Positions 8,338 to 14,920 of a DNA stretch of 64,000 nucleotides are shown here, piece after piece. Source of the DNA: Streptomyces fuscichromogenes (GTDB taxonomy: Bacteria; Actinomycetota; Actinomycetes; Streptomycetales; Streptomycetaceae). Position 1 is the stretch's first letter, and each line of letters begins with the position of its first letter. The stretch is taken from the NCBI RefSeq assembly GCF_014645815.1, contig NZ_BMML01000011.1, forward strand, positions 124,001-188,000, written 5' to 3'. The notes under the pieces are model-generated. The model was not told where the DNA came from. It saw only the letters and a program-made list of their open reading frames with translations, and searched no databases. Both the position numbers and the translations under genes were made by a program.

Positions 8338-9498
8338 TCAATCCTTGCTGTCGTGGGGGAGTGTAGCGATGAGCCGGAAGGTGTTCTTGGGGCCTGGACC
8401 GTGTGTCAGTGATCCGCCCAGACTGCTGATGCGCTGAGTGAGGCCGGACAGTCCTGTGCCGCCGCCACTCGTGCCGGTGTGAAGGACCTGATCGTTGGTG
8501 ACGCTGATCACCAGTTGACTGGGGTCCGAAACAAGGCGGATGGTGCAGGTACGGGCCTGGGAGTGCCGGATGACGTTGGTGATGCCTTCTCGTATGACCC
8601 AGCCCAGTGCCGCCTGCGCGTCCGGCGTGATCCGATCCTCCGGCACGTCTCGATGGACGCGGCAGGCGATGCCCGCCGATCTCAGTACGGCCGTGGCTCC
8701 GTCGAGTTCTGTGGCGAGGTCGGCGGTGCGGTAGCCGTTGACCACGGTGTGCACCTCTTGCTGGGACTCGCGCACCAGTCGTTGGATCTCCTCCAGTTCC
8801 GACTGGACTTGGGGAATCCCTCCGGTGAGCCGTGCGGCGAGTTCGCCCTTGAAGGCGACGATGGCGAGGTTGCGACCGAGTACGTCGTGCAGGTCCCGGG
8901 CGATCCGGAGCCGTTCCTCGGCGACGGCGAGGTTGGCCTGCGTCTCCCGCGCGGCGTCCAGCCGCCGCATGATGTTCAGTGACCACAACGAGGAATGGAC
9001 GCCGAGCAGGACGGACGCCCAGACCGCCGCGCAGGCCAACAGGCCGACACGCCAGACAGCCGGCGAAATGGCGGCGCAGGCGAAACAGGCCGCGGCAGCG
9101 ACGGCGCTGTAGGCCCACCTGGGGGTGGCGGCCCATACGGACGCCAGAGGAATCATGATCACGGAGGCGGCGAAGGCGGTGGACTCCGGGGAGAGACGGG
9201 CAATGTGTACGCCGTCCCATACGAGGTAGCCGAGATCGGCGGCACAGGCCACCGTGACACCGACAAGGATCCTGTTCCGTGGTTGCCGAAGCGATGCGAG
9301 GGTCATGGTCGCCACAGCGGTCTGAGCCAGGTAGAGGACTATGAAAACCCAGGTGAGCGGCGTGGCCTGGCTGGCCAACGTGGCTCCATGAGGGATGGGA
9401 CGGATCAGGACGAACATCAGGAGCCAAGGCACGCAGCAGAGAATCCAGCGGGAGGCTCTCGTGAACTGCTGGACGTTGCTGAGCGGGCGTCTGCTCAC
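8338..9498 (-). CDS. DesK-like membrane sensor histidine kinase
   Basis: 386 aa. GTG 9498 is chosen because it forms a GTGA overlap with the permease stop (9495-9497); the ATG at 9522 would overlap the permease further. Five or six hydrophobic helices occupy residues 15-150. The H box reads 'ERLRIARDLHDVLGRNLAIV', and the ATPase domain contains 'IREGITNVIRHSQA' and 'GGGTGLSGLTQRISSLGG'. There is no large extracytoplasmic domain, as in intramembrane-sensing kinases. Translational coupling with the ABC permease suggests that the transporter and the kinase work as one sensing/detoxification unit. Confidence 0.9.
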   Translation of the reverse strand: MSRRPLSNVQQFTRASRWILCCVPWLLMFVLIRPIPHGATLASQATPLTWVFIVLYLAQTAVATMTLASLRQPRNRILVGVTVACAADLGYLVWDGVHIARLSPESTAFAASVIMIPLASVWAATPRWAYSAVAAAACFACAAISPAVWRVGLLACAAVWASVLLGVHSSLWSLNIMRRLDAARETQANLAVAEERLRIARDLHDVLGRNLAIVAFKGELAARLTGGIPQVQSELEEIQRLVRESQQEVHTVVNGYRTADLATELDGATAVLRSAGIACRVHRDVPEDRITPDAQAALGWVIREGITNVIRHSQARTCTIRLVSDPSQLVISVTNDQVLHTGTSGGGTGLSGLTQRISSLGGSLTHGPGPKNTFRLIATLPHDSKD

Positions 9499-10256
9499 GT
9501 ACGGGGCTCCCAGCGGAACCAACGCCTGGCGGCGAAGGCGACCAGCGTGATCCAGACGAGAAGCGTCATCACGCGCACCGCCGCCTGGGCCGCTGTCATC
9601 GATCCGGTCCAGCCGGCCCTCACCAGGTCAGTGACAGGTGTCAGCGGGAAGAAGCGGAACACCTCCTGGAGGACGTGCGGATAGACCTCCAGCGGTATGT
9701 ACGTTCCTGAGGTCAGAGGAAGCAGGAACATGCCCGGGAGGACGGCGACTTGCGCGCTCTCCGCCGTTCGGGCCAGCACCGTGGTGAGTGCGGCCAGCGC
9801 GGTGACCAGCACGGCTCCCAGCAGGATTCCGACGACCGCCAGTTGCGGGGACCGTGGTCCGCCCTCGTCCGCGATCAGGGTGATGGCCGTCGAGATGAGG
9901 GCGAACTGGAACGGGACCACGGCGACAACGGGCAGAGCCGAGCCCAACAGGATCGTCAGGTCGGCGACTTCTCCGCTGCGCAGCCGTTTGAGCAGCAACT
10001 GCTCGCGGCGCATGACGTACGTGCTCGTCAGCGGTGTGTACAGGGCCATGAGGAGAACGATTCCCGCCGCTGTGGAAATCATGACGGGGCCGACGGAGAG
10101 CCCGGCAGCCGCGAGGTCGAACTGGGCCATCACGACTTTCATGGTTCCGACCAACATGACGGGGATGATCAGCACGCTGAACAGATTCGCCTTGCTGCGC
10201 AGGAGAAGGGTGAGTTCGGCGCGGCCCAGTGCGGCCAGGTGCGTGCGGTGGCTCAT
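9495..10256 (-). CDS. ABC-2 type transporter permease
   Basis: 253 aa. ATG 10256 overlaps the ATPase stop as ATGA and is preferred to the far upstream start. An amphipathic N-terminus 'RAELTLLLRSKANLF' precedes about six membrane helices. The second half carries the ABC-2 signature 'FLLPLTSGTYIPLEVYPHVLQ' followed by 'FFPLTPVTDLVRAG'. With the ATPase of 10253-11215 it forms a heterodimeric exporter of the drug or bacteriocin-immunity (DrrAB-like) type. A role in self-protection against the peptides encoded at 11.7-12.1 kb is an inference from position only. Confidence 0.9.
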   Translation of the reverse strand: MSHRTHLAALGRAELTLLLRSKANLFSVLIIPVMLVGTMKVVMAQFDLAAAGLSVGPVMISTAAGIVLLMALYTPLTSTYVMRREQLLLKRLRSGEVADLTILLGSALPVVAVVPFQFALISTAITLIADEGGPRSPQLAVVGILLGAVLVTALAALTTVLARTAESAQVAVLPGMFLLPLTSGTYIPLEVYPHVLQEVFRFFPLTPVTDLVRAGWTGSMTAAQAAVRVMTLLVWITLVAFAARRWFRWEPRT

Positions 10257-11215
10257 GCGCCGGTTTCCTTGGTCTCTTCGGACTGGGCGATGTGGAGGAA
10301 GGCTTCTTCGAGCGACGCCGAGCGTGCGTGCAACTGGTCCAGCCCGATACCTTTGTCGCGTGCCCACATGAGTGCCTCGGTCGCGGTGAACTGCAGGTCC
10401 TGCGTGGCCAGGTGGACGGTGCCTTCGCTCTCGCTGATGTTCATGGCTCCCAGATCTGCCTGCGGCGGCAGGTCGGTGAGGCCGACATCCGGCGGCAGGC
10501 GGAAGAAGAGGTACGAAGGATGGGCCGAGACGATCTCAGCCACTGTTCCTGTGGCCGCGATGCGTCCCCGGTGCATGATCGCCAGACGGTCGGCCAGGCG
10601 TTCGGCCTCCTCCAGGTAGTGGGTGGTGAGCACGATGGTCGTGTCCTGCTCCTGGAGTTCCTCGATCAACTGCCACGTCTGTCGGCGTCCTTCGGGGTCC
10701 ATGCCGGCCGTGGGTTCGTCGAGGAAGAGCAGTTCCGGGTATCCCAGTACGGCGAGGCTCAGGTCCAGGCGGCGCTTCTCGCCCCCGGAGAGGTTCTTGA
10801 CCAGAGTGCCGGCCCTGGCGGCGAGCCCCGTCATGGACATCGCTTCGTCCACGGGGCGGGGGTTGGTGGTGCATTTCGCCCACATGTCAACAGTCTCGGC
10901 GACCGTGAGGTCGGAGGCGAATCCGCCTTCCTGGAGCATCACGCCTGTGCGTGGCCGGACGCGAACGCGATCGGTGTAGGGGTCATAGCCGCCGAAGAGG
11001 CGGATGGACCCCTGTGTGGGCTTGGCGAGCCCTTCGACGAGTTCGACCGTGGAGGTCTTTCCTGCACCATTCGTTCCTAAGAGGGCGAATAGCTCGCCCC
11101 TGGCGACGGAGAATGAGACGCCGCGCACCGCGGAGAAGCCGCCTTTTCCTGGAGGCCCGTATCGGCGCCAAAGGTCTGTGACGTCAATCACATTGTTGGG
11201 ATTCAAGGATCGCAT
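10253..11215 (-). CDS. ABC transporter ATP-binding protein (DrrA/CcmA type)
   Basis: About 320 aa. Walker A is 'LLGTNGAGKTSTVE', the Q loop lies at 'MLQEGGFASDLTV', the signature is 'NLSGGEKRRLDLSLAV', Walker B is 'LLFLDEPTAGMD', and the H loop is 'TTHYLEEAERL'. A C-terminal extension of about 90 residues follows, as in DrrA-like proteins. The start is uncertain: ATG 11215, 11224 and 11260 are all in frame. I take 11215, which has 'gagg' just upstream and begins close to the conserved domain. It is the first gene of the operon running down to 7725 and reads away from the peptide genes at 11678, so the two units have back-to-back promoters. Confidence 0.9.
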   Translation of the reverse strand: MRSLNPNNVIDVTDLWRRYGPPGKGGFSAVRGVSFSVARGELFALLGTNGAGKTSTVELVEGLAKPTQGSIRLFGGYDPYTDRVRVRPRTGVMLQEGGFASDLTVAETVDMWAKCTTNPRPVDEAMSMTGLAARAGTLVKNLSGGEKRRLDLSLAVLGYPELLFLDEPTAGMDPEGRRQTWQLIEELQEQDTTIVLTTHYLEEAERLADRLAIMHRGRIAATGTVAEIVSAHPSYLFFRLPPDVGLTDLPPQADLGAMNISESEGTVHLATQDLQFTATEALMWARDKGIGLDQLHARSASLEEAFLHIAQSEETKETGA

Positions 11216-11677
11216 GTTCCTCATTCTGGCGCCGCCCGCATGGGGGTCACAGTGAGACATGTCATGCCTCCGGATGACGGATGTCATAGCGCCCCGCATG
11301 GGTTCTGCTCACTTCGGAACGTGACCCTCCGAATGCGATCCATGGACATGACGTGAACGGTGGATCTACTGTTCCGTGCGTGGCGAGATGTTGGCGGGTC
11401 GCCTCGAATGTACGGCATGGAATGGCGCGTAGCGGACGTGGGTCGTTCATGGAGCCCGGCCCGCTCGCCATGTGAACGGAATGCTTCTCCGGAAACGGGA
11501 CGCGGGTCGTTCCGCGTGTGATGATAGCGCTTGCATCGCATGCGTGGCACCTCGCCGAAAAGGTGCAGGTGTGCCATTTCTTACGGGGATCTCTCCCGTA
11601 TGCCCTGTCTTCGTTCGGCCGTCGACACCGCTGTCGCAGAAATGTGCCGTGCGATTTTCGAAGGGAGGGATTTTGCT
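11216..11677. promoter_or_regulatory. divergent control region between immunity operon and peptide genes
   Basis: This 462-base stretch has no credible gene on either strand and is less G/C-biased than its surroundings. It must hold the promoters for the minus-strand ABC/two-component operon and for the peptide genes starting at 11678. I cannot place -10/-35 boxes with confidence. The regulator encoded at 7725 is the natural candidate to bind here. Confidence 0.5.
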
Positions 11678-11986
11678 GTGAGCAGCATGGAGTTTTTCGT
11701 CAATTCGACGCTGGTGCTTCCGATCGAGGAGCAGCCGGGCCAGGTCATGAACGATGCCGCGGTCGTCATGACCGTCGCGCTTCTGGCGGGCGCTGCCGTG
11801 GCCGGCGGCGCGGCTGTGGTCGGCGCGTACGCGCTGGGCAAGGCCGTCGGCTGAGGCTCGACAGGTCGATGCGTTCTCCGTCCGATTTTCGAAGGGAGGG
11901 ATTTTGCTGTGAGCAGCATGGAGTCTTTCGTCAACTCGACGCTGGTGCTTCCTATCGAGGAACAGCCGGCCCAAGTCATGAACGAC
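11652..11986 (+). repeat. tandem duplication: two about 104-bp near-identical blocks
   Basis: The block at about 11652-11755 recurs at about 11883-11986 with about six differences by eye. Each copy spans the ribosome-binding region ('gaagggaggg' nine bases before GTG) and the first about 25 codons of a peptide gene. After the blocks the two genes diverge. This is a recent gene duplication in which the leader-like half is conserved and the C-terminal half is free to vary. Confidence 0.9.
11678..11854 (+). CDS. putative ribosomal-peptide precursor 1 (58 aa)
   Basis: GTG 11678 follows the Shine-Dalgarno 'gggagg' at good spacing; an ATG four codons in is an alternative. Residues 1-26 ('MSSMEFFVNSTLVLPIEEQP', then GQVMND) are nearly identical to those of the second gene and look like a leader: acidic, with a conserved LVLPIEEQP block. 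Residues 27-58 are almost wholly small or hydrophobic (A, V, G, L) with regularly spaced glycines (38, 43/44, 49, 54, 58) and one tyrosine (Y51). This suggests a membrane-inserting helix. There is no Cys and little Ser/Thr, so lanthionine or thiazole chemistry is unlikely. Downstream maturation, export and halogenase genes support a secreted, modified bioactive peptide, but a small membrane protein is the alternative. Confidence 0.75.
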   Translation: MSSMEFFVNSTLVLPIEEQPGQVMNDAAVVMTVALLAGAAVAGGAAVVGAYALGKAVG

Positions 11987-12088
11987 CTCGCCCCGGTGAT
12001 GACCATTGTGGCTGCCGCCGCCGCGTTCGCCGGCGGGGTCGCGGTCAGCTCGGCTCTGGTCGCCGCGTACGACGCGGGTGCGGACTGA
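11909..12088 (+). CDS. putative ribosomal-peptide precursor 2 (59 aa)
   Basis: The paralogue of precursor 1 starts at GTG 11909 with the same ribosome-binding sequence. The leader-like half is 'MSSMESFVNSTLVLPIEEQP' then AQVMND, differing from copy 1 at residues 6 and 21. The second half is again Ala/Val rich ('MTIVAAAAAFAGGVAVSSAL') but ends in an acidic tail 'VAAYDAGAD', whereas copy 1 ends with a Lys near its C-terminus. A Tyr (Y54) aligns with Y51 of copy 1 ('AAY' and 'GAY'). Complementary tail charges and co-expression resemble two-component peptide toxins. That is inference; activity cannot be read from sequence. Confidence 0.75.
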   Translation: MSSMESFVNSTLVLPIEEQPAQVMNDLAPVMTIVAAAAAFAGGVAVSSALVAAYDAGAD

Positions 12089-12124
12089 TGAGTCGGGTAC
12101 GGTCCCGAGCCTGACGGGCTGAAC

Positions 12125-12167
12125 GTCTGCTGCCGGGCCGAAACCCAAGTTCGGCCCGGCAGCAGAC
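12125..12167 (+). terminator. 18-bp perfect hairpin after the peptide genes
   Basis: Arms 12125-12142 and 12150-12167 are perfectly complementary with a 7-base loop. It lies 37 bases after the second peptide stop and 160 bases before the next gene. A leaky terminator here would let the cell make many precursor transcripts and few of the downstream maturation mRNA, a common layout in peptide clusters. Confidence 0.8.
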
Positions 12168-12327
12168 ACCTCACATTCTGACACCTTGCGCTGACGAGAA
12201 GCCGACGACCCCGGTGGTCGACGCACAGCCGGGCCGAGGGGAATCCAGGTCCGGGTTTCACAAGCGTACGGAGCCGGAACGGGCCACCCTCGCCCGGAGC
12301 CTCTTGCGGAAGGAAGCCGGAAGTCCC

Positions 12328-14235
12328 ATGAACCTGTCCCGAAGATTCGCGGCAGCCCTGTTCAAGCCGAGGCCCGTGACCCGCGACGGTGCCATCGCGG
12401 CGAGCGAGCGCCTGTCGGCCGCCACCACCCTGGCATCGTCACTTGAGTATCTCACCCAGCGGCACCAGATCCGCACGGGCGGGCTGAACGACTGGGCCGT
12501 CATCAAGGGCGTCCAGGCGGCTTCCACACCGCTGACGCGGCGACTGCTCGATGCCGTCAGCGGCGAGCGGACGACCACGGCGTTACACCTGGCGCGAGCC
12601 GTGGTGAGCGCGGGCATGCTGCTGCCCGGCAACAGCCGCTGGCGAGGCGCGGGCAGCGTGTTCCTGGGTACCAGTACCGCTCTCCTCTATCCGCGCCACC
12701 GCTATGGGACCGACGGGTCGGATCAGGTTTCCGTTCTCGTGCAGACCGCCAACGGTCTGGCCCGGCTCTCGGGACGTCCGCCAACCCAGGACGCGGCACT
12801 GTGGTACGTGGCCCTGCAGTCGAACCTGTCCTACCTCGTGTCCGGTTGGGTCAAGTTGATGGGTCCCCATTGGCGTGATGCCACCGCTCTGGGCGGAGTG
12901 TTGCGGACGAGGACCTACGGCCATGAGCCATCTTTCAGGTTGGCTGAGCGATACCCGCGTGCGGGGCGTCTCGTGGCGCATGGAGTGCTCGCGCTGGAGT
13001 GCTTCTTCCCGGTCGCCTACCTCGGCGGGGGAGCGCTTGCCCGGCCTGTTCTCGCGTGCGCGGCCGCGTTCCACACCACCAACGGCTTCGTCATGGGGCT
13101 GGGGCGTTTCGTCTCGTCCTTCGTCGCGATGCACCCTGCTGTTGCGTACACGGCTGTGTCCAGGACCCACCCCGCCGTGGCGGACCGCGACGACCGTGCC
13201 CTGACGGTCGCACTCGGAACCGCCGGGGCCGCGGCCGTGGTCGCCGGAGCGGTCGCGGTCCAGCGCCGAATGCACGCTGGCGAGGGCTGGCCCACCTCGC
13301 GCTGGACGACGACTCGTCACGGAAACGTCCTGCAGTACGAGTTGATGTCCGCCGGCGACCGGGACAAGCCCGTTCTGGTCTTCTGTCATGGTCTGGGAAC
13401 GACGTCCGAGCACTTCGCGTGGATCAGCGAAACCATCGCCCGCCAGTCCGGCTACGGCGTTCTCACCTATGCCCGTGCGGGATACGCGGGAAGCGTCCGT
13501 CGAAGTGCCGAGTCGTACCGGTTGAACGAGTCGGTCGATGATCTGAACGATGTGATTGATTCCGCGATCGACGGCGGGCGCAAGGTGGTCCTGGTCGGTC
13601 ATTCCCTGGGAGGCGAGCTGTGCCGACTGGCAGCGATGCGACTGGGTGCCCGTGTGCACGGGGTGGTCTATCTCGACTCCGCGCACCCCGCCGAGCTGAA
13701 CCGCTCCGAGCAACAGAGCGAGTCCGCACGCCTGCTGCGCGAATCGCTGACCATGATGACGTGGTCGCTGCGGTTGGGCGCCGGCGTGCTGATGAATCGC
13801 CCCGATTGGCTTGAGAGTCTGCCGGAGAGCTATCGGTCCCGGGCGTTCGCCCAGTACTGCAGCCCTGGCACCTGGGCTGCCGCACGGCGCGAATGGGCGG
13901 CTGTGGAGCGGGAGTTCCGGGCCTTCGACGGTGACTTGCAGCGCATCGACGCACATGCGCTGGTGATCTCTGCGCAGCAGACCACCGACCGTGATCCCGA
14001 GCAGCTCCTGTTGCACCGTGAGCTTGCCCGTGCGCATGAAGGCGCAGGGCGGTGGGCCGAGTTGTCGGTGGAGGACGCGAACCACGAGGGCCTGATCGTC
14101 GAGGCTCGGCATGGCCTCCAGGTGGCCTCTCGCATCGTCCGCTTCCTCGATGAGACCGGCGACGGCGAGCACCGTTCCGGCCCGCCTGCTCCTGGCGGCC
14201 GGAGCATCCCGTCACTTGACGGGGGAGCGCGATGA
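12328..14235 (+). CDS. HTTM (VKGC/SdpB-like) membrane domain fused to alpha/beta hydrolase
   Basis: 635 aa from ATG 12328 (ribosome-binding 'ggaag' upstream). Residues about 1-330 form a multi-helix membrane region of the HTTM type, shared by SdpB and vitamin-K-dependent carboxylases: 'ALQSNLSYLVSGWVKLMGPH', then 'FHTTNGFVMGLGRF'. Residues about 355-610 are an alpha/beta hydrolase: 'LVFCHGLGTTSEHF' (oxyanion region), nucleophile elbow 'LVGHSLGGE' with S426, and a C-terminal 'EDANHEG' His near 587. SdpB is needed for maturation of the Bacillus SDP toxin; here a soluble hydrolase is attached, perhaps to cleave or acyl-modify the peptides. Codon 86 is TTA (12583-12585), implying dependence on the bldA tRNA. 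It overlaps the next gene as ATGA. Confidence 0.82.
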   Translation: MNLSRRFAAALFKPRPVTRDGAIAASERLSAATTLASSLEYLTQRHQIRTGGLNDWAVIKGVQAASTPLTRRLLDAVSGERTTTALHLARAVVSAGMLLPGNSRWRGAGSVFLGTSTALLYPRHRYGTDGSDQVSVLVQTANGLARLSGRPPTQDAALWYVALQSNLSYLVSGWVKLMGPHWRDATALGGVLRTRTYGHEPSFRLAERYPRAGRLVAHGVLALECFFPVAYLGGGALARPVLACAAAFHTTNGFVMGLGRFVSSFVAMHPAVAYTAVSRTHPAVADRDDRALTVALGTAGAAAVVAGAVAVQRRMHAGEGWPTSRWTTTRHGNVLQYELMSAGDRDKPVLVFCHGLGTTSEHFAWISETIARQSGYGVLTYARAGYAGSVRRSAESYRLNESVDDLNDVIDSAIDGGRKVVLVGHSLGGELCRLAAMRLGARVHGVVYLDSAHPAELNRSEQQSESARLLRESLTMMTWSLRLGAGVLMNRPDWLESLPESYRSRAFAQYCSPGTWAAARREWAAVEREFRAFDGDLQRIDAHALVISAQQTTDRDPEQLLLHRELARAHEGAGRWAELSVEDANHEGLIVEARHGLQVASRIVRFLDETGDGEHRSGPPAPGGRSIPSLDGGAR

Positions 14236-14828
14236 GGGACTTTCCGCGCGCCAGGAGACTTCTGACAGGACCAGGGAGCGCCGCTCGCATAGCGGGCGCA
14301 CTCATGCTGGTGTGCACGGTCGCCAACCAGCATCCCAGTTCGGCTTTCAACCGGCTCCAGCGCAAGGACACCCTGTCACTCCTGCCGAACTGGCGATTCT
14401 TCGCACCGACGCCGGCCATGTACGACTACCACCTGCTGTACCGAACACTGGGGCAGGACAGTTCGACATCTCCATGGCGAGAACTAGAAGCCATCACGGG
14501 GCGGAGGTTCACGCAGATCGTGTGGTTCCCCACTCGGCGTCAGGAGAAGGCCGTCTTCGACGTGTGCAGTGAGATCCTGCGCCATGTCGACAAGGGATTC
14601 GAATTCGTCGTGAATGTTCCGGCCTATCGCGCACTGCTCGCTTATATAGGAACCCATGTCGAGGCAGACCGGGCCAGCGGTGTGAAGGGGTTTCAGTTCA
14701 CGCTTGTGCGGGGTGCTGGATATGACACGACAGAGGAGCCGAAAACCCTGTTCATCTCCCCGTATGTACCCATGGGATCTTTCGTACGTGAAACTGTATG
14801 CAATCCACTGAAGAGGGGTGGAGTATGA
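14232..14828 (+). CDS. SdpA-like maturation protein
   Basis: 198 aa, with one N-terminal membrane anchor ('AARIAGALMLVCTVANQHP') and a soluble remainder. The segment 'LLPNWRFFAPTPAMYDYHLL' matches the pattern of SdpA-family and HTTM-partner proteins, which have an aromatic '(N/G)W.FF....' block right after the anchor. In Bacillus, SdpA and SdpB act together to process SdpC into the SDP toxin. Direct ATGA coupling to the HTTM-hydrolase gene supports the same partnership. The family call rests on pattern recognition and gene order. The C-terminus overlaps the start of a 27-aa peptide gene as ATGA. Confidence 0.6.
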   Translation: MRDFPRARRLLTGPGSAARIAGALMLVCTVANQHPSSAFNRLQRKDTLSLLPNWRFFAPTPAMYDYHLLYRTLGQDSSTSPWRELEAITGRRFTQIVWFPTRRQEKAVFDVCSEILRHVDKGFEFVVNVPAYRALLAYIGTHVEADRASGVKGFQFTLVRGAGYDTTEEPKTLFISPYVPMGSFVRETVCNPLKRGGV

Positions 14829-14908
14829 CGACCCAGGGCGTCATCTTCGGTATTGCCGTCCTCGTTATCCTGGTCATTATTTTCGTGGCTTTTCAGAAGT
14901 TCCGTTAG
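14825..14908 (+). CDS. 27-aa single-span membrane peptide
   Basis: The frame MTTQGVIFGI then AVLVILVIIF then VAFQKFR starts at ATG 14825, overlapping the SdpA-like stop as ATGA, and ends at TAG 14906-14908. Nearly all of it is one hydrophobic helix with a basic C-terminal tail. Translational coupling on both sides (12 bases to the ABC gene) argues that it is a real gene, although it is too short for most gene finders. Plausible roles are an accessory subunit of the ABC exporter, an immunity peptide or a membrane scaffold. None can be chosen from sequence. Confidence 0.65.
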   Translation: MTTQGVIFGIAVLVILVIIFVAFQKFR

Positions 14909-14920
14909 GGGTGAATTGTT

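Noticed and set aside
11652..11986. CRISPR-like repeat
   Set aside because: Only two copies, about 104 bp each, lying within coding sequence; it is a gene duplication.
11678..12088. Lanthipeptide, thiopeptide or daptide precursors
   Set aside because: No Cys and few Ser/Thr in the variable halves, and no cyclodehydratase, lanthionine synthetase, aminotransferase or methyltransferase in the cluster.
11447..12261. Minus-strand frames across the two small peptide genes
   Set aside because: They repeat a pattern only because the peptide genes are duplicated. No ribosome-binding site or homology; the plus-strand genes have strong ones.
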